Source: Sphingomonas sp. Root710
GTDB lineage: Bacteria > Pseudomonadota > Alphaproteobacteria > Sphingomonadales > Sphingomonadaceae
NCBI RefSeq assembly: GCF_001429065.1
Contig: NZ_LMIB01000001.1
Coordinates: 62,588 to 126,587 of the forward strand
DNA: 64,000 bases
Direction: 5' to 3'
Below the pieces are notes generated by a model. The model was given only the letters and a program-made list of their open reading frames with translations. It did not search any database and was not told the DNA's origin. The position numbers were made by a program, and so were the translations under genes. Below are positions 28,008-36,089 of the stretch, in pieces (the stretch's first letter is position 1; each line of letters starts with the position of its first letter).

Positions 28008-28820
28008 ATGGCGGCCAAGCCCGCATCCCGCATCCTGCCCTGGCTGCTCGGCAGCTATGGCCTGTGCATGGGCGCCGGCGGGCTGGCGCTGATCCTTGCC
28101 CCCGCCCGGGCCAATCGCCTTGAAGCCGGGACGTCGAGCATATTTGTCGAGCATCTCGCCCAGTCGCGCGGGGCGGCGGTCCTCGCGCTGGGCGTGATCG
28201 CCCTGCTGGCGGCGCGGGACGCCGGACGGCAGCGTTGGATATTGCCCGGGCTGGCGGCGTCGAGCGCGCTGTTCGCCGGTCTGTTCCTGATGGTGCAACT
28301 GTCCCCGGTCGCCGCGCCATATCGCTGGGTCGCGGTGCTTTTGTGCACGCTCTGGGCCTCAGGCTTCGCATGGCAATCGGCCCATGGCGCCGAAGAAATC
28401 GACCGCTTGCCGTGGCGCGATCCGTCGCGCCTGCTGCTGATCAGCTTTGCACTGTGGACCGGGATTACGGGGCTGCTCTGGCTGGTCGCGCCGGGTGGTC
28501 TCGGTGCGCAACTGGAGACGATGGCAGGGCAGGGAGCGGGCTATTTCGCGATGGCGCGCGGCGCGGTCGATCTTCCGCTCGGCTGGCTCGCCTGGGCAGC
28601 GCGTGACCGACTGCGGTTGCCCGTCGCCTTGCCGGTGGTCGCAGGGATGTTCGTCGGAAACGCGGCGTTGTCGGTTGCCGGTTTCATCGCCCAGATGGAG
28701 AGCATCGCGACGCCGTCGCGCTGGACCGTCGAGCTGCTGCACATCGTCTGGACGATCGGCGCGGCCGTTATCGGCTGGCAGCTGTCGCGCGCTGGAAAAC
28801 GGGCGGTTTCGGCATCGTGA
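28008..28820 (+). CDS. Polytopic membrane protein with internal 4-TM repeat
   Basis: A 270-residue protein with about eight hydrophobic segments. The halves look like a tandem repeat: each has a glycine-rich first helix leading to a LAP/VAP segment, then RGAAVLALG or RGAVDLPLG, then a helix ending SxxxxPxRW followed by a W-containing helix. The same four-segment pattern recurs in the protein at 31128. It starts five bases after the amidohydrolase stop. No family assignment is certain; small-molecule transport or membrane partnering of the TonB system is a guess. Confidence 0.65.
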   Translation: MAAKPASRILPWLLGSYGLCMGAGGLALILAPARANRLEAGTSSIFVEHLAQSRGAAVLALGVIALLAARDAGRQRWILPGLAASSALFAGLFLMVQLSPVAAPYRWVAVLLCTLWASGFAWQSAHGAEEIDRLPWRDPSRLLLISFALWTGITGLLWLVAPGGLGAQLETMAGQGAGYFAMARGAVDLPLGWLAWAARDRLRLPVALPVVAGMFVGNAALSVAGFIAQMESIATPSRWTVELLHIVWTIGAAVIGWQLSRAGKRAVSAS

Positions 28821-28840
28821 CGAGCATCGCCGCAAATATA

Positions 28841-28874
28841 TTGACATGATGTTGTACTAACATCATAACAACAT
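28841..28874 (+). promoter_or_regulatory. Candidate promoter and GntR operator upstream of TonB receptor gene
   Basis: TTGACA at 28841-28846 and CATAAC at 28864-28869, spaced 17 bases, look like a sigma-70 promoter. The 26 bases 28849-28874 match the site at 21827-21852 in span and outer arms (ATGTTGTAYT ... ACRACAT). A perfect 21-bp palindrome, ATGATGTT-N5-AACATCAT, lies at 28846-28866 within the spacer. Confidence 0.7.
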
Positions 28875-28940
28875 GGTGACTGACCCCGAGAAGGGCGACA
28901 GTTCGACCGTGCGAAGCGGCCATCCGTGGGGAGGAATTAC

Positions 28941-31076
28941 ATGAAGAAGATTGCCGATATCCGTTTCCTGTCGACCGTAGCGGTCGCCGCCATGCTGGCC
29001 GCGACTCCGGCGCTGGCGCAGGATGCGCCCGCCGCGGACGAGGGCATCGCCGACATCATCGTCACCGCCAACAAGACCGGCGAATCCTCAGTGCAGCGCA
29101 CCCCGATCGCGATCTCGGCCTTTTCGGGCGAAGCGCTGGCCGATGCGCACATCGTCAGCACCAAGGATCTGGGGCAAGTGGTGCCGAGCCTCAGCGTCTC
29201 GCAATTCTCGACCTATGCGCAGATCTACATTCGCGGCGTGGGCTCCAACAACAGCTTCAACGGCTCGGACCCCAGCGTCACCGTCCATGCCGACGGCGTC
29301 TATCTGGCCCGGCCCTTCGCCCAGTTCATGACCTTCCTCGATGTCGAGCGCGTCGAGGTGCTGCGCGGACCGCAGGGTACGCTCTATGGCCGCAACTCGG
29401 CGGGTGGCACGATCAATATCATCTCTCGTACCCCCGGCAACGACGTGCGGGCGCGCTTCGCGGCCAGCGCGGGCAATTACGGCCTGATCGACGTCGGCGG
29501 CTATGTCGGCGGCCCGATCGTCGAGGACAAGGTGCAGGCGAGCCTCGCTGCCTCCTATGTCCATCATGACGATTATCGCGAGAATATCGTCGCGTCGGGC
29601 AATGACGTCGACAATGAGAACAGTCGCGCGATCCGTGGCCAGTTGCGCCTGACCCTGGCCGACGGGATCGTCGCGACGACCCGCGCCGATTATGCGCTGT
29701 CGAAGCAGCGCATCCCCGGCTTCTCGGTGCTCCAGACCACGTTCGATCCGGCCACCAACTCGATCCTCGGCAATTACAAGAAGGTCGCGCTCGATTTCCC
29801 GCAGTTCAGCCGCACCCGCATCTGGGGCGTGTCCGAGGATGTCGAGTTCGAGCTGTCGGACAATGCGACGCTCAAGTCGCTGACCGCCTATCGCGACAGC
29901 AACTCGACTTCGCAGCAGGATGGTGATGCTACCGATCAGGCGCTGCTGACCGTCAACCTCGGTGAGCGCGCCAAGCAGTTCTCGCAGGAGTTCAACCTGG
30001 TCGGATCGGCGGGCAACCTCGATTATGTGCTGGGCCTGTTCTATTTCAACGAAAAGGTCCGCACCAACAGCTTCCTCGGCCAGCCGGCCCGCGACCTGCG
30101 CGCCACCTTCCGCCCCTATACTCATACCCGCGCCTATGCCGGCTATGCGCAGGGCACCTATCGTTTCAGCGACAGCCTCTCTGCGGTGCTCGGCGCGCGC
30201 TATTCGGAAGAGAAGAAGGACTTCACCCAGTCGATCGACCGGCGCTTCGTGACGACCAATGTCGCGCTGCCGCTGATCAGCTATGCCGCCTCGCGCAAGT
30301 TCAACAGCTTCACGCCGAAGATCGGCCTCAACTGGACCCCGACCCAGGCGATCCTGGCCTATGCGTCGGTGACGCGCGGCTTCAAGAGCGGCGGGTTCAA
30401 CTTCAACTCGGCCAATGCCGCGCAGGGCTTCGATCCGGAGACGCTGTGGGCCTATGAAATCGGCCTCAAGACCCGGCTGCTCGACAACCGGCTGATCGCC
30501 AACGTCAGCGCCTTCCGCTATGATTACAAGGATCTGCAGGTCAACGCCTTCATCAGCCCGGGCGTCACCGATATCGTCAACGCCGCCTCGGCGACGGTGA
30601 AGGGCGTCGAGCTGGAACTGACCGCGAAGCCCGTTCCCGGCCTCGATCTGACCGCGAACTTCGCCTATCTCGACGCGACCTATAAGGATTATCCGGCGGC
30701 CCCGATCGGCGGCACCGCGACGATCGACGCGAGCGGCAACCGGCTGAACAACGCGCCCAAGTTCACGATGAACTTCTCCGCGCAATATGAGCATGAGCTG
30801 GGCGGGGATTATTCGGCCTATGTCCGCGGCGAATATTCGCGCCGCAGCCAGACCTACTTCACGGTGATCAACTCGCCGCTGGTCGGGCAGGACGGCTATG
30901 GCCTGGTCAACGCCGCGGTCGGCGTGAAGGCGGGCAAGGCCTGGACCTTCGAGCTGTGGGGCCGCAACCTCACCAAGCGCGAATATGTGCTGAACGTGTA
31001 CACCAGCGGGCCGGTGCCGTCGGGTATCCCCGGTGCGCCGCGCACCTATGGCGCACGGCTCAGCTGGAACTATTGA
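28941..31076 (+). CDS. TonB-dependent outer-membrane receptor
   Basis: A 711-residue receptor with a signal peptide cut after ALA (residue 26), TonB box DIIVTA at 38-43, plug motif VERVEVLRGPQGTLYGRNSAGG and an aromatic C-terminus (RLSWNY). GGGGAGG at 28928-28934 sets the start. It has its own promoter/operator matching that of the leuC-like operon, and two related membrane-protein genes flank it. The regulon logic suggests it imports the substrate of the LeuC/LeuD-LeuB/amidohydrolase pathway. Confidence 0.92.
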   Translation: MKKIADIRFLSTVAVAAMLAATPALAQDAPAADEGIADIIVTANKTGESSVQRTPIAISAFSGEALADAHIVSTKDLGQVVPSLSVSQFSTYAQIYIRGVGSNNSFNGSDPSVTVHADGVYLARPFAQFMTFLDVERVEVLRGPQGTLYGRNSAGGTINIISRTPGNDVRARFAASAGNYGLIDVGGYVGGPIVEDKVQASLAASYVHHDDYRENIVASGNDVDNENSRAIRGQLRLTLADGIVATTRADYALSKQRIPGFSVLQTTFDPATNSILGNYKKVALDFPQFSRTRIWGVSEDVEFELSDNATLKSLTAYRDSNSTSQQDGDATDQALLTVNLGERAKQFSQEFNLVGSAGNLDYVLGLFYFNEKVRTNSFLGQPARDLRATFRPYTHTRAYAGYAQGTYRFSDSLSAVLGARYSEEKKDFTQSIDRRFVTTNVALPLISYAASRKFNSFTPKIGLNWTPTQAILAYASVTRGFKSGGFNFNSANAAQGFDPETLWAYEIGLKTRLLDNRLIANVSAFRYDYKDLQVNAFISPGVTDIVNAASATVKGVELELTAKPVPGLDLTANFAYLDATYKDYPAAPIGGTATIDASGNRLNNAPKFTMNFSAQYEHELGGDYSAYVRGEYSRRSQTYFTVINSPLVGQDGYGLVNAAVGVKAGKAWTFELWGRNLTKREYVLNVYTSGPVPSGIPGAPRTYGARLSWNY

Positions 31077-31086
31077 GGAAGACGAG

Positions 31087-31110
31087 GGCGCCGCGCAGGA
31101 GCGCGGCGCC
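31087..31110 (+). other. Perfect intercistronic hairpin
   Basis: GGCGCCGCGC and GCGCGGCGCC pair over ten bases around AGGA, between the TonB gene stop and the next membrane-protein start. No U-tract follows. It could cap the TonB mRNA, attenuate read-through into the membrane-protein gene, or terminate. Confidence 0.6.
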
Positions 31111-31127
31111 GCAGGGAATGAAGCCGC

Positions 31128-31913
31128 ATGTTCAAGCTTGCCGCCGCCGCGCTCATCGCCGCGATCATCCTGTGCCTTGCCGCGGGACGGCGCGGCAGCC
31201 CGCATTGGCTCCGTTTCGCGCTGGCCAGCTTCGGCTTCTTCGGGGTGATAACCGCGATCTTCTGGATCGTCTCGCCGGCCGGCACCGCGCGCACGGTTTC
31301 GGACGATCTGGCGGGCGGCGTGCTGCTGTTGCAGATCGTCCAGGGCCGCGGCGCGGTCGTCCTGCCATTCGGGCTGGCCGCGCTATTCGCTGCCTGGACC
31401 CTGCCCGGACGGCGCAGCGCCGCTGTGCTCGGCCCGTTCGCCTATAATCTGATCATGAGCTTCGAGGCGCTACGGGCCCAGTTCACCCCGCTCGCGACGC
31501 CCGAACGTTGGATATATGTCGGCCTGCACAGCCTGTGGGCGATCAGCCTGGCGATCTACTGCTTTGGCCTCGATTGGCGGAGCGGGCGCAAGCCCCCGAC
31601 CGTCGCGGTCGCCATCGTTCCGCCGCTCCTGGGCGTCACTCTGTTCGCAGCACCGTCGCTGCTGACCGGCGGCAATCAAAGCCCGATGCTGCTCCACGCC
31701 GCGCACGCCTTCGGCGCATCGCTCATTGGTCTCGGCGCCGTGTCCTATGGTTTCTGGTCCGGACTGTCAGGAATGCCAGGCCGAGTGCTCTGCATCATGG
31801 CCGCGCTGTTGCTGGCAGCGATCGCTTTTGCCTCGGGCTATTGGATGGCGCTGGTTCTCGCGCTCGCATGGGGGCTGGCGCATGCTGCCCGCCAAGGGCG
31901 TGAAGCTGCCTAG
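31128..31913 (+). CDS. Polytopic membrane protein related to the 28008 product
   Basis: A 261-residue protein with about eight hydrophobic segments. Its first half repeats the module seen in the 28008-28820 product: WIVSPAG, then QGRGAVVLPFG, then ATPERWIYVGLHSLW. This compares with WLVAPGG, MARGAVDLPLG and ATPSRWTVELLHIVW there. It lies just after the TonB gene and its hairpin, and is the last gene of the GntR block before the oppositely oriented ben genes. Family unassigned. Confidence 0.65.
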   Translation: MFKLAAAALIAAIILCLAAGRRGSPHWLRFALASFGFFGVITAIFWIVSPAGTARTVSDDLAGGVLLLQIVQGRGAVVLPFGLAALFAAWTLPGRRSAAVLGPFAYNLIMSFEALRAQFTPLATPERWIYVGLHSLWAISLAIYCFGLDWRSGRKPPTVAVAIVPPLLGVTLFAAPSLLTGGNQSPMLLHAAHAFGASLIGLGAVSYGFWSGLSGMPGRVLCIMAALLLAAIAFASGYWMALVLALAWGLAHAARQGREAA

Positions 31914-31997
31914 CCGGATCAATCGATGGTCTTGAACGGCGATGTGCGCCCCTGCGACGTCAGGTAAGACTGTCGCGCCGTGGGTCTGATCCAGCGT

Positions 31998-32789
31998 TCA
32001 GCCCAGATCGCCGCCGGCCACGGGCAGGATCGATCCGGTGATATAGCTCGCCTCGTCCGATGCCAAAAACAGGATCGGCGCGATCTGCTCGTCCAGATTC
32101 CCATAGCGCTTCTGGAAGCTGGATTGTGTTACCTGCTCGACCACATCCCGCATCCAGCCCTGCTCGCGCGCATCGTCGCCATCGGGATTGCGGGGTATGC
32201 GGCGCGCAGGGGCTTCGGTGCCACCCGGCGCGGTCGCGACGACCCGGATGAGTGACTCGGCATATTCCATAGCCAGGCTCTGGGTGAGCGCGTTGACCCC
32301 GCCCTTTGCCGCCGAATAGGGTACGCGATGGATGCCGCGCGTGGCGTTGGACGAGACGTTGACGATCGTCCCGCCGCCCTGCGCCTGCATCACCGGCAGC
32401 ACCGCATGGCAGGCATAGAGCGTCGGCATCAGCGAGCGGCGTATCTCGGCGTCGATCTGCTCCGGCGCGAATTCTGCGAAGGGACGCATGCGGATCGCTC
32501 CGCCGACATTGTTGATCAATATGTCGATCCGACCGAAGCGGCGGACCGCCTCGGCAACCATCGCCGCCGCGCCGTCATATTTTTCGAGATCGCACACGAA
32601 CGCCACCGCTTCACCGTCCGCTTCCGTGGCGACGGCATGGACGAAGTCGGCCCGGTCGGCGAGCAGAACGCGGCCGCCTTCCGCCGCCGCGCGCAGTGCC
32701 ACGCCGCGGCCGATGCCCTGCGCCGCGCCGGTGACGACCATCACCTTGCCTGCGAAACGCCCGCCGAAGATCGAAGCCGCGTTGCTCAT
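31998..32789 (-). CDS. benD: cis-1,6-dihydroxycyclohexadiene-1-carboxylate dehydrogenase
   Basis: A 263-residue SDR close to BenD/XylL. It has FAGKVMVVTGAAQGIGRGVA, LLADRADFVHAVA, INNVGGAIRMRPF, catalytic serine in VSSNATRG and YSAAKGG. It would oxidise and decarboxylate the benzoate cis-diol to catechol with NAD. The ATG at 32789 overlaps the benB stop by four bases. Longer open frames upstream lie within benB. It closes an ABD operon; no catechol ring-cleavage gene is in the window. Confidence 0.88.
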   Translation of the reverse strand: MSNAASIFGGRFAGKVMVVTGAAQGIGRGVALRAAAEGGRVLLADRADFVHAVATEADGEAVAFVCDLEKYDGAAAMVAEAVRRFGRIDILINNVGGAIRMRPFAEFAPEQIDAEIRRSLMPTLYACHAVLPVMQAQGGGTIVNVSSNATRGIHRVPYSAAKGGVNALTQSLAMEYAESLIRVVATAPGGTEAPARRIPRNPDGDDAREQGWMRDVVEQVTQSSFQKRYGNLDEQIAPILFLASDEASYITGSILPVAGGDLG

Positions 32790-33301
32790 ATGTGGTAGAT
32801 GTCGATGACTTGGTGGATGTAGTCGTCCTTCAGCACAACCTTCTTGCGGCTGATCCGCGGCGCGCCACCGGTCATGTCCAGCGTGCAGAAGCTGGTGCCG
32901 AAGAACTGAGCTGTCTGTTGCATGCGGTGGCTCAGCGTGTGCCAGTTGTAGCGGACGTCGATCGCGCCCTCGCGCTCGGCCAGTATCTCGACATTGCCGA
33001 TCATGTGGCAAGTGCGCGGTTGGGGTGCGCTTGCCGCCGACCGCCCGGTGTTGAGCCGGTAGATGCGATCCTCCAGCCCCTTGCGATTGGGATAATAGAT
33101 CAGCGAAATCTCGCTCTGCGGATCGGTGGTGAGCTCGTCGTCGTCGGTCCAGGCCGGCATCCAATATTCGACGTCGAGCGTGTAGCAGTCGAGCCATTCG
33201 TCCCAGGCGCGATCATCCAGGCAGCGCGCTTCGCGATAAAGGAAGGCGCAGACATCCTGATAGGACAGACCGGTGCGGTCCCGCTCCAGCAGCGCGTTCA
33301 T
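32786..33301 (-). CDS. benB: Benzoate 1,2-dioxygenase, small (beta) subunit
   Basis: A 171-residue ring-hydroxylating dioxygenase beta subunit. FLYREARCLDDRAWDEWLDCY, YWMPAW, ISLIYYPNRKGLEDRIYRL and the C-terminal KKVVLKDDYIHQVIDIYHI match BenB/XylY. It has a structural role in the alpha3beta3 oxygenase. It overlaps benA and benD by four bases on either side, indicating translational coupling. Confidence 0.9.
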   Translation of the reverse strand: MNALLERDRTGLSYQDVCAFLYREARCLDDRAWDEWLDCYTLDVEYWMPAWTDDDELTTDPQSEISLIYYPNRKGLEDRIYRLNTGRSAASAPQPRTCHMIGNVEILAEREGAIDVRYNWHTLSHRMQQTAQFFGTSFCTLDMTGGAPRISRKKVVLKDDYIHQVIDIYHI

Positions 33302-34656
33302 TCCGCTGCCTCCAACTGCGGCTCGGCCGCGTCGCGATCGATCCCGGCCAGCATCGCTCGCGCCCAATATTCATGCTGGCGCACGAACAGTCCTTCATCT
33401 TCGGAACGCTCGCTCGACAGCAGCGGATTCATCCCCATCGCCCGGGCGTTGTCGTCGGGCCCGGCGATCCAGCGCAGCGCGCCGCGGCTCAGGTCGTTCC
33501 ACAGCTCGCCCGCCCCGGCATAGGCCGACTGGCACGACCGGAACTCCTCCAGATCGTCGGGCGTCCCCATGCCGGATACGTTGAAGAAATCCTCATATTG
33601 GCGGATGCGCACCGCCCGGTCCTCGGCGCTCTCTCCCTTGGGCGCGAAGCAATAGATCGTTACCTCGGTCTTATCGACGCTCACCGGGCGGACGACGCGT
33701 ATCTGAGTGGAGAACTGATCCATCAGGAAGACATTGGGATAGAGCGCCAGGTTACGGCTTTGGCTGACGATGATCTCGGCGCGCTGTACGCCCAGCCGTT
33801 GTTCGAGCGCCACCCGCTGCGCCCATATCGGCCGCACTTCGGGATTGAGCACCCGCGTCCACAGCAGGATATGGCCGTGTTCGAAGCCATAGACCCCGCT
33901 CACCGCCTTCGACCATCCATTAGCGTCGACCGCCTTGGTCCCGCCTTCGGCCCGGCGCGTCATAGTCGCCGCATAATTGGCGTGGACCGAACTGACATGA
34001 TAGCCGTCGCAGCCGTTCTCCATCTGCAACTTCCAGTTGCCGTCGAAGATATAAGTCGAATTGCCGGTCAGGATCTCGATTCCCCCGGGCGCCTGGTCGA
34101 CGATCTGGTCGATGATCACGCGGGTTTCGCCGAGATAATCCTCCAGGGGCAGGACGTCGGGATCCATGCTTCCGAACAGGAAGCCGCGGTAATTTTCGAA
34201 GCGTGCGACCCGCGCTAGATCGTGCGAACCGTCGCGGTCGAAGCTCTCGGGATAGGCCCCCGTGCTCGCGTCCTTGGCTTTCAACAGCGATCCGTCGGTC
34301 CTGAAGCTCCAGCCATGGAAAGGGCAGACCATCAGCGGCTGATTGCCCCGCTTGCGACGGCACAGCTTCGCGCCGCGATGCGAGCAGGCGTTGACGAAGG
34401 CGTTGATCGCCCGGTCCTTTCCACGCACCAGCACGACCGGCACCCGGCCGATCCAGCTGGTGAAATAGTCGTTGGCGTCGGCGATCTGGCTTTCATGGGC
34501 GAGATAGACCCAACCGCGCTCGAAGATGTGCTTCATCTCCAGATCGAACAGTTCCGGGTCAGTGAAAATATAGCGACGACAGCGGAAGGCGCCGGTTTGA
34601 GGATCGTCGACGACGGCAGTCCTGATTCTGCCGCTTATGTCACTCCGCCTTGCCAT
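33298..34656 (-). CDS. benA: Benzoate 1,2-dioxygenase, large (alpha) subunit
   Basis: A 452-residue Rieske non-heme iron oxygenase alpha subunit. Rieske ligands are in NACSHRGAKLC and VCPFHGW, and the mononuclear iron facial triad region is NGCDGYHVSSVHANY. The overall sequence follows BenA/XylX (benzoate/toluate dioxygenase). The ATG at 34656 is preferred over an in-frame ATG at 34776 because GGAGGG lies at 34666-34671 and 34776 would cover the divergent lysR start. An electron-transfer partner (BenC) is not encoded in this operon. Confidence 0.9.
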   Translation of the reverse strand: MARRSDISGRIRTAVVDDPQTGAFRCRRYIFTDPELFDLEMKHIFERGWVYLAHESQIADANDYFTSWIGRVPVVLVRGKDRAINAFVNACSHRGAKLCRRKRGNQPLMVCPFHGWSFRTDGSLLKAKDASTGAYPESFDRDGSHDLARVARFENYRGFLFGSMDPDVLPLEDYLGETRVIIDQIVDQAPGGIEILTGNSTYIFDGNWKLQMENGCDGYHVSSVHANYAATMTRRAEGGTKAVDANGWSKAVSGVYGFEHGHILLWTRVLNPEVRPIWAQRVALEQRLGVQRAEIIVSQSRNLALYPNVFLMDQFSTQIRVVRPVSVDKTEVTIYCFAPKGESAEDRAVRIRQYEDFFNVSGMGTPDDLEEFRSCQSAYAGAGELWNDLSRGALRWIAGPDDNARAMGMNPLLSSERSEDEGLFVRQHEYWARAMLAGIDRDAAEPQLEAAE

Positions 34657-34679
34657 GCCCAGGCACCCTCCTTCCAAAT

Positions 34680-34694
34680 ATACGGTTTGGATAT
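34680..34694. promoter_or_regulatory. Degenerate BenM/CatM-type site
   Basis: ATAC-GGTTTGG-ATAT differs by one base from the ATAC-N7-GTAT consensus of BenM/CatM regulators. It lies 71 bases from the perfect site and just upstream of benA, as expected for an activation subsite. Confidence 0.5.
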
Positions 34695-34750
34695 GTTGGA
34701 GGTTATCGGCTGGATTGATCGGGTTCAAAGACCGTTTGGGTGGCATTAAT

Positions 34751-34765
34751 ATACCTCTATGGTAT
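34751..34765. promoter_or_regulatory. BenM/CatM-type operator, perfect match
   Basis: ATAC-CTCTATG-GTAT is an exact ATAC-N7-GTAT sequence, the published consensus of BenM and CatM, and also a T-N11-A LysR box. It sits ten bases before the lysR start in the lysR-benA divergent gap, fitting autoregulation plus activation of benABD. Confidence 0.75.
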
Positions 34766-34774
34766 GAAAATGGC

Positions 34775-35692
34775 ATGGATCTCCGGAATCTCCGCTACTT
34801 CGTCACGCTCGCCACAGAGCGGAATTTCAATCGCGCGGCGGAGCGGCTGAACATCGCCCAGCCTCCATTGAGCCGCGCTATCCAGCAGCTCGAAGCCGAG
34901 GTCGGCGCAGAACTGATCGATCGTAGCACCCGCCCGCTGCGTCTTACCGCGGTGGGGCGGCTGTTTCTCGATCAGGCGCATAGCGTGCTCGACCGGGCGG
35001 AGGCGATGCGAAGCACCATGGCATCGATGGTGGCGTCCCGGCAACGTCGCTTCGTGATCGGTTTCGTCGCCTCGACGATCTACGCCCGCCTGCCCCAGCT
35101 GATTCGGGCCTTTCGCGCCACGGCGCCCGATGTCGAACTGGTGCTGGTCGAGAGCTCGACGCTCGATCAAATTGTTGCACTGAAGGAGGGCCGCATCGAC
35201 GTCGGCTTTGGACGCATCCGCTTCGACGATCCCGAGGTACGCCGCGTCGTACTGCGCGACGAGCCACTGATCGCAGCGTTGCCGGCCACCCACCCTCTCG
35301 CACAGCAGGAAGTGATTTCGCTGCTTAATCTGCGCGATGAGCGGATCATTATATATCCGCGCGAGCCGCGTCCCAGCTATGCCGATCAGGTCATCTCGCT
35401 GCTGCGCGACCATGCCGTCGAGCCGCGCATCGCCCAAGAGGCGCGCGAATTGCAAACCGCGATCGGGCTGGTGGCCGCCGAGGAGGGGATCGCGATCGTC
35501 CCGGAATCGGTACGTCGCGCCCGTACGGGCGACGTGGTCTATCGGGAACTTGCAGAAACGGCGACCTCTCCGATAATCATGAGCTACAAACGTGGAGTTC
35601 GCTCTCCCGAACTTGAGATCATGGCAGCGGTGATCGCCAAGAATTACGCGATATGGAAGTACCAGGTCCCAGAGGGACTTATCAGCTTGTAG
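34775..35692 (+). CDS. LysR-family regulator, BenM/CatM type
   Basis: A 305-residue LysR-type regulator. The N-terminal helix-turn-helix MDLRNLRYFVTLATERNFNR...LNIAQPPLSRAIQQLE is very like BenM, CatM and CatR. The effector domain covers about 90-300. It is divergent from benA with the matching operator between them, so it probably activates benABD in response to benzoate or muconate (inference from family). The ATG at 34775 is chosen by family alignment; the longer open frame runs into benA. Confidence 0.88.
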   Translation: MDLRNLRYFVTLATERNFNRAAERLNIAQPPLSRAIQQLEAEVGAELIDRSTRPLRLTAVGRLFLDQAHSVLDRAEAMRSTMASMVASRQRRFVIGFVASTIYARLPQLIRAFRATAPDVELVLVESSTLDQIVALKEGRIDVGFGRIRFDDPEVRRVVLRDEPLIAALPATHPLAQQEVISLLNLRDERIIIYPREPRPSYADQVISLLRDHAVEPRIAQEARELQTAIGLVAAEEGIAIVPESVRRARTGDVVYRELAETATSPIIMSYKRGVRSPELEIMAAVIAKNYAIWKYQVPEGLISL

Positions 35693-35749
35693 CGACTAAC
35701 CGTCGCATCATGCTTCGGTAGCTTCCATAATCGCGTCCTGCGCCGCCAC

Positions 35750-36089
35750 TTGGGCATGGCTCCATGCATGACTGAGCAGCGCGGCTTTGCAGATGTCGAA
35801 ATCTGCTCGTGCTATGAGGCGGGCTATGATGGCTTCTGGCTTCATCGGGCACTCGAAGCACGGGGCATTCTGAACGCCGTTATCGACTCCGCCAGCATCA
35901 AGATCAGCCATCGACGAAAGCATGTGAAAACGGACCGGACGGATGCGTGCGGCATGCTCACCGTGCTTATGGCGCTGTACCGGGGCGATGGAGACATGTG
36001 CTCGGTGGTTCGTGTTCCCAGCGAGGAGGAGGAAGACCACAAGCGCATCATTCGTTCGCGTGAGAGCCCGCTGAGCGAGCGGGTTCGCC
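35750..36089 (+). pseudogene. IS110-family transposase remnant
   Basis: An open stretch encodes CYEAGYDGFWLHRALEARGI, DSASIKISHRRKHVKTDRTDA and SVVRVPSEEEED, which match the N-terminal DEDD part of IS110-family transposases. The start of the gene is missing and the right side is cut by the IS256-family element at 36090, so only about 110 residues remain. It is non-functional and marks an older insertion. Confidence 0.75.

Noticed and set aside
29088-31205. 705-codon minus-strand open frame opposite the TonB receptor gene
   Set aside because: Antisense to a clear receptor with signal peptide and TonB box. No recognisable domain.
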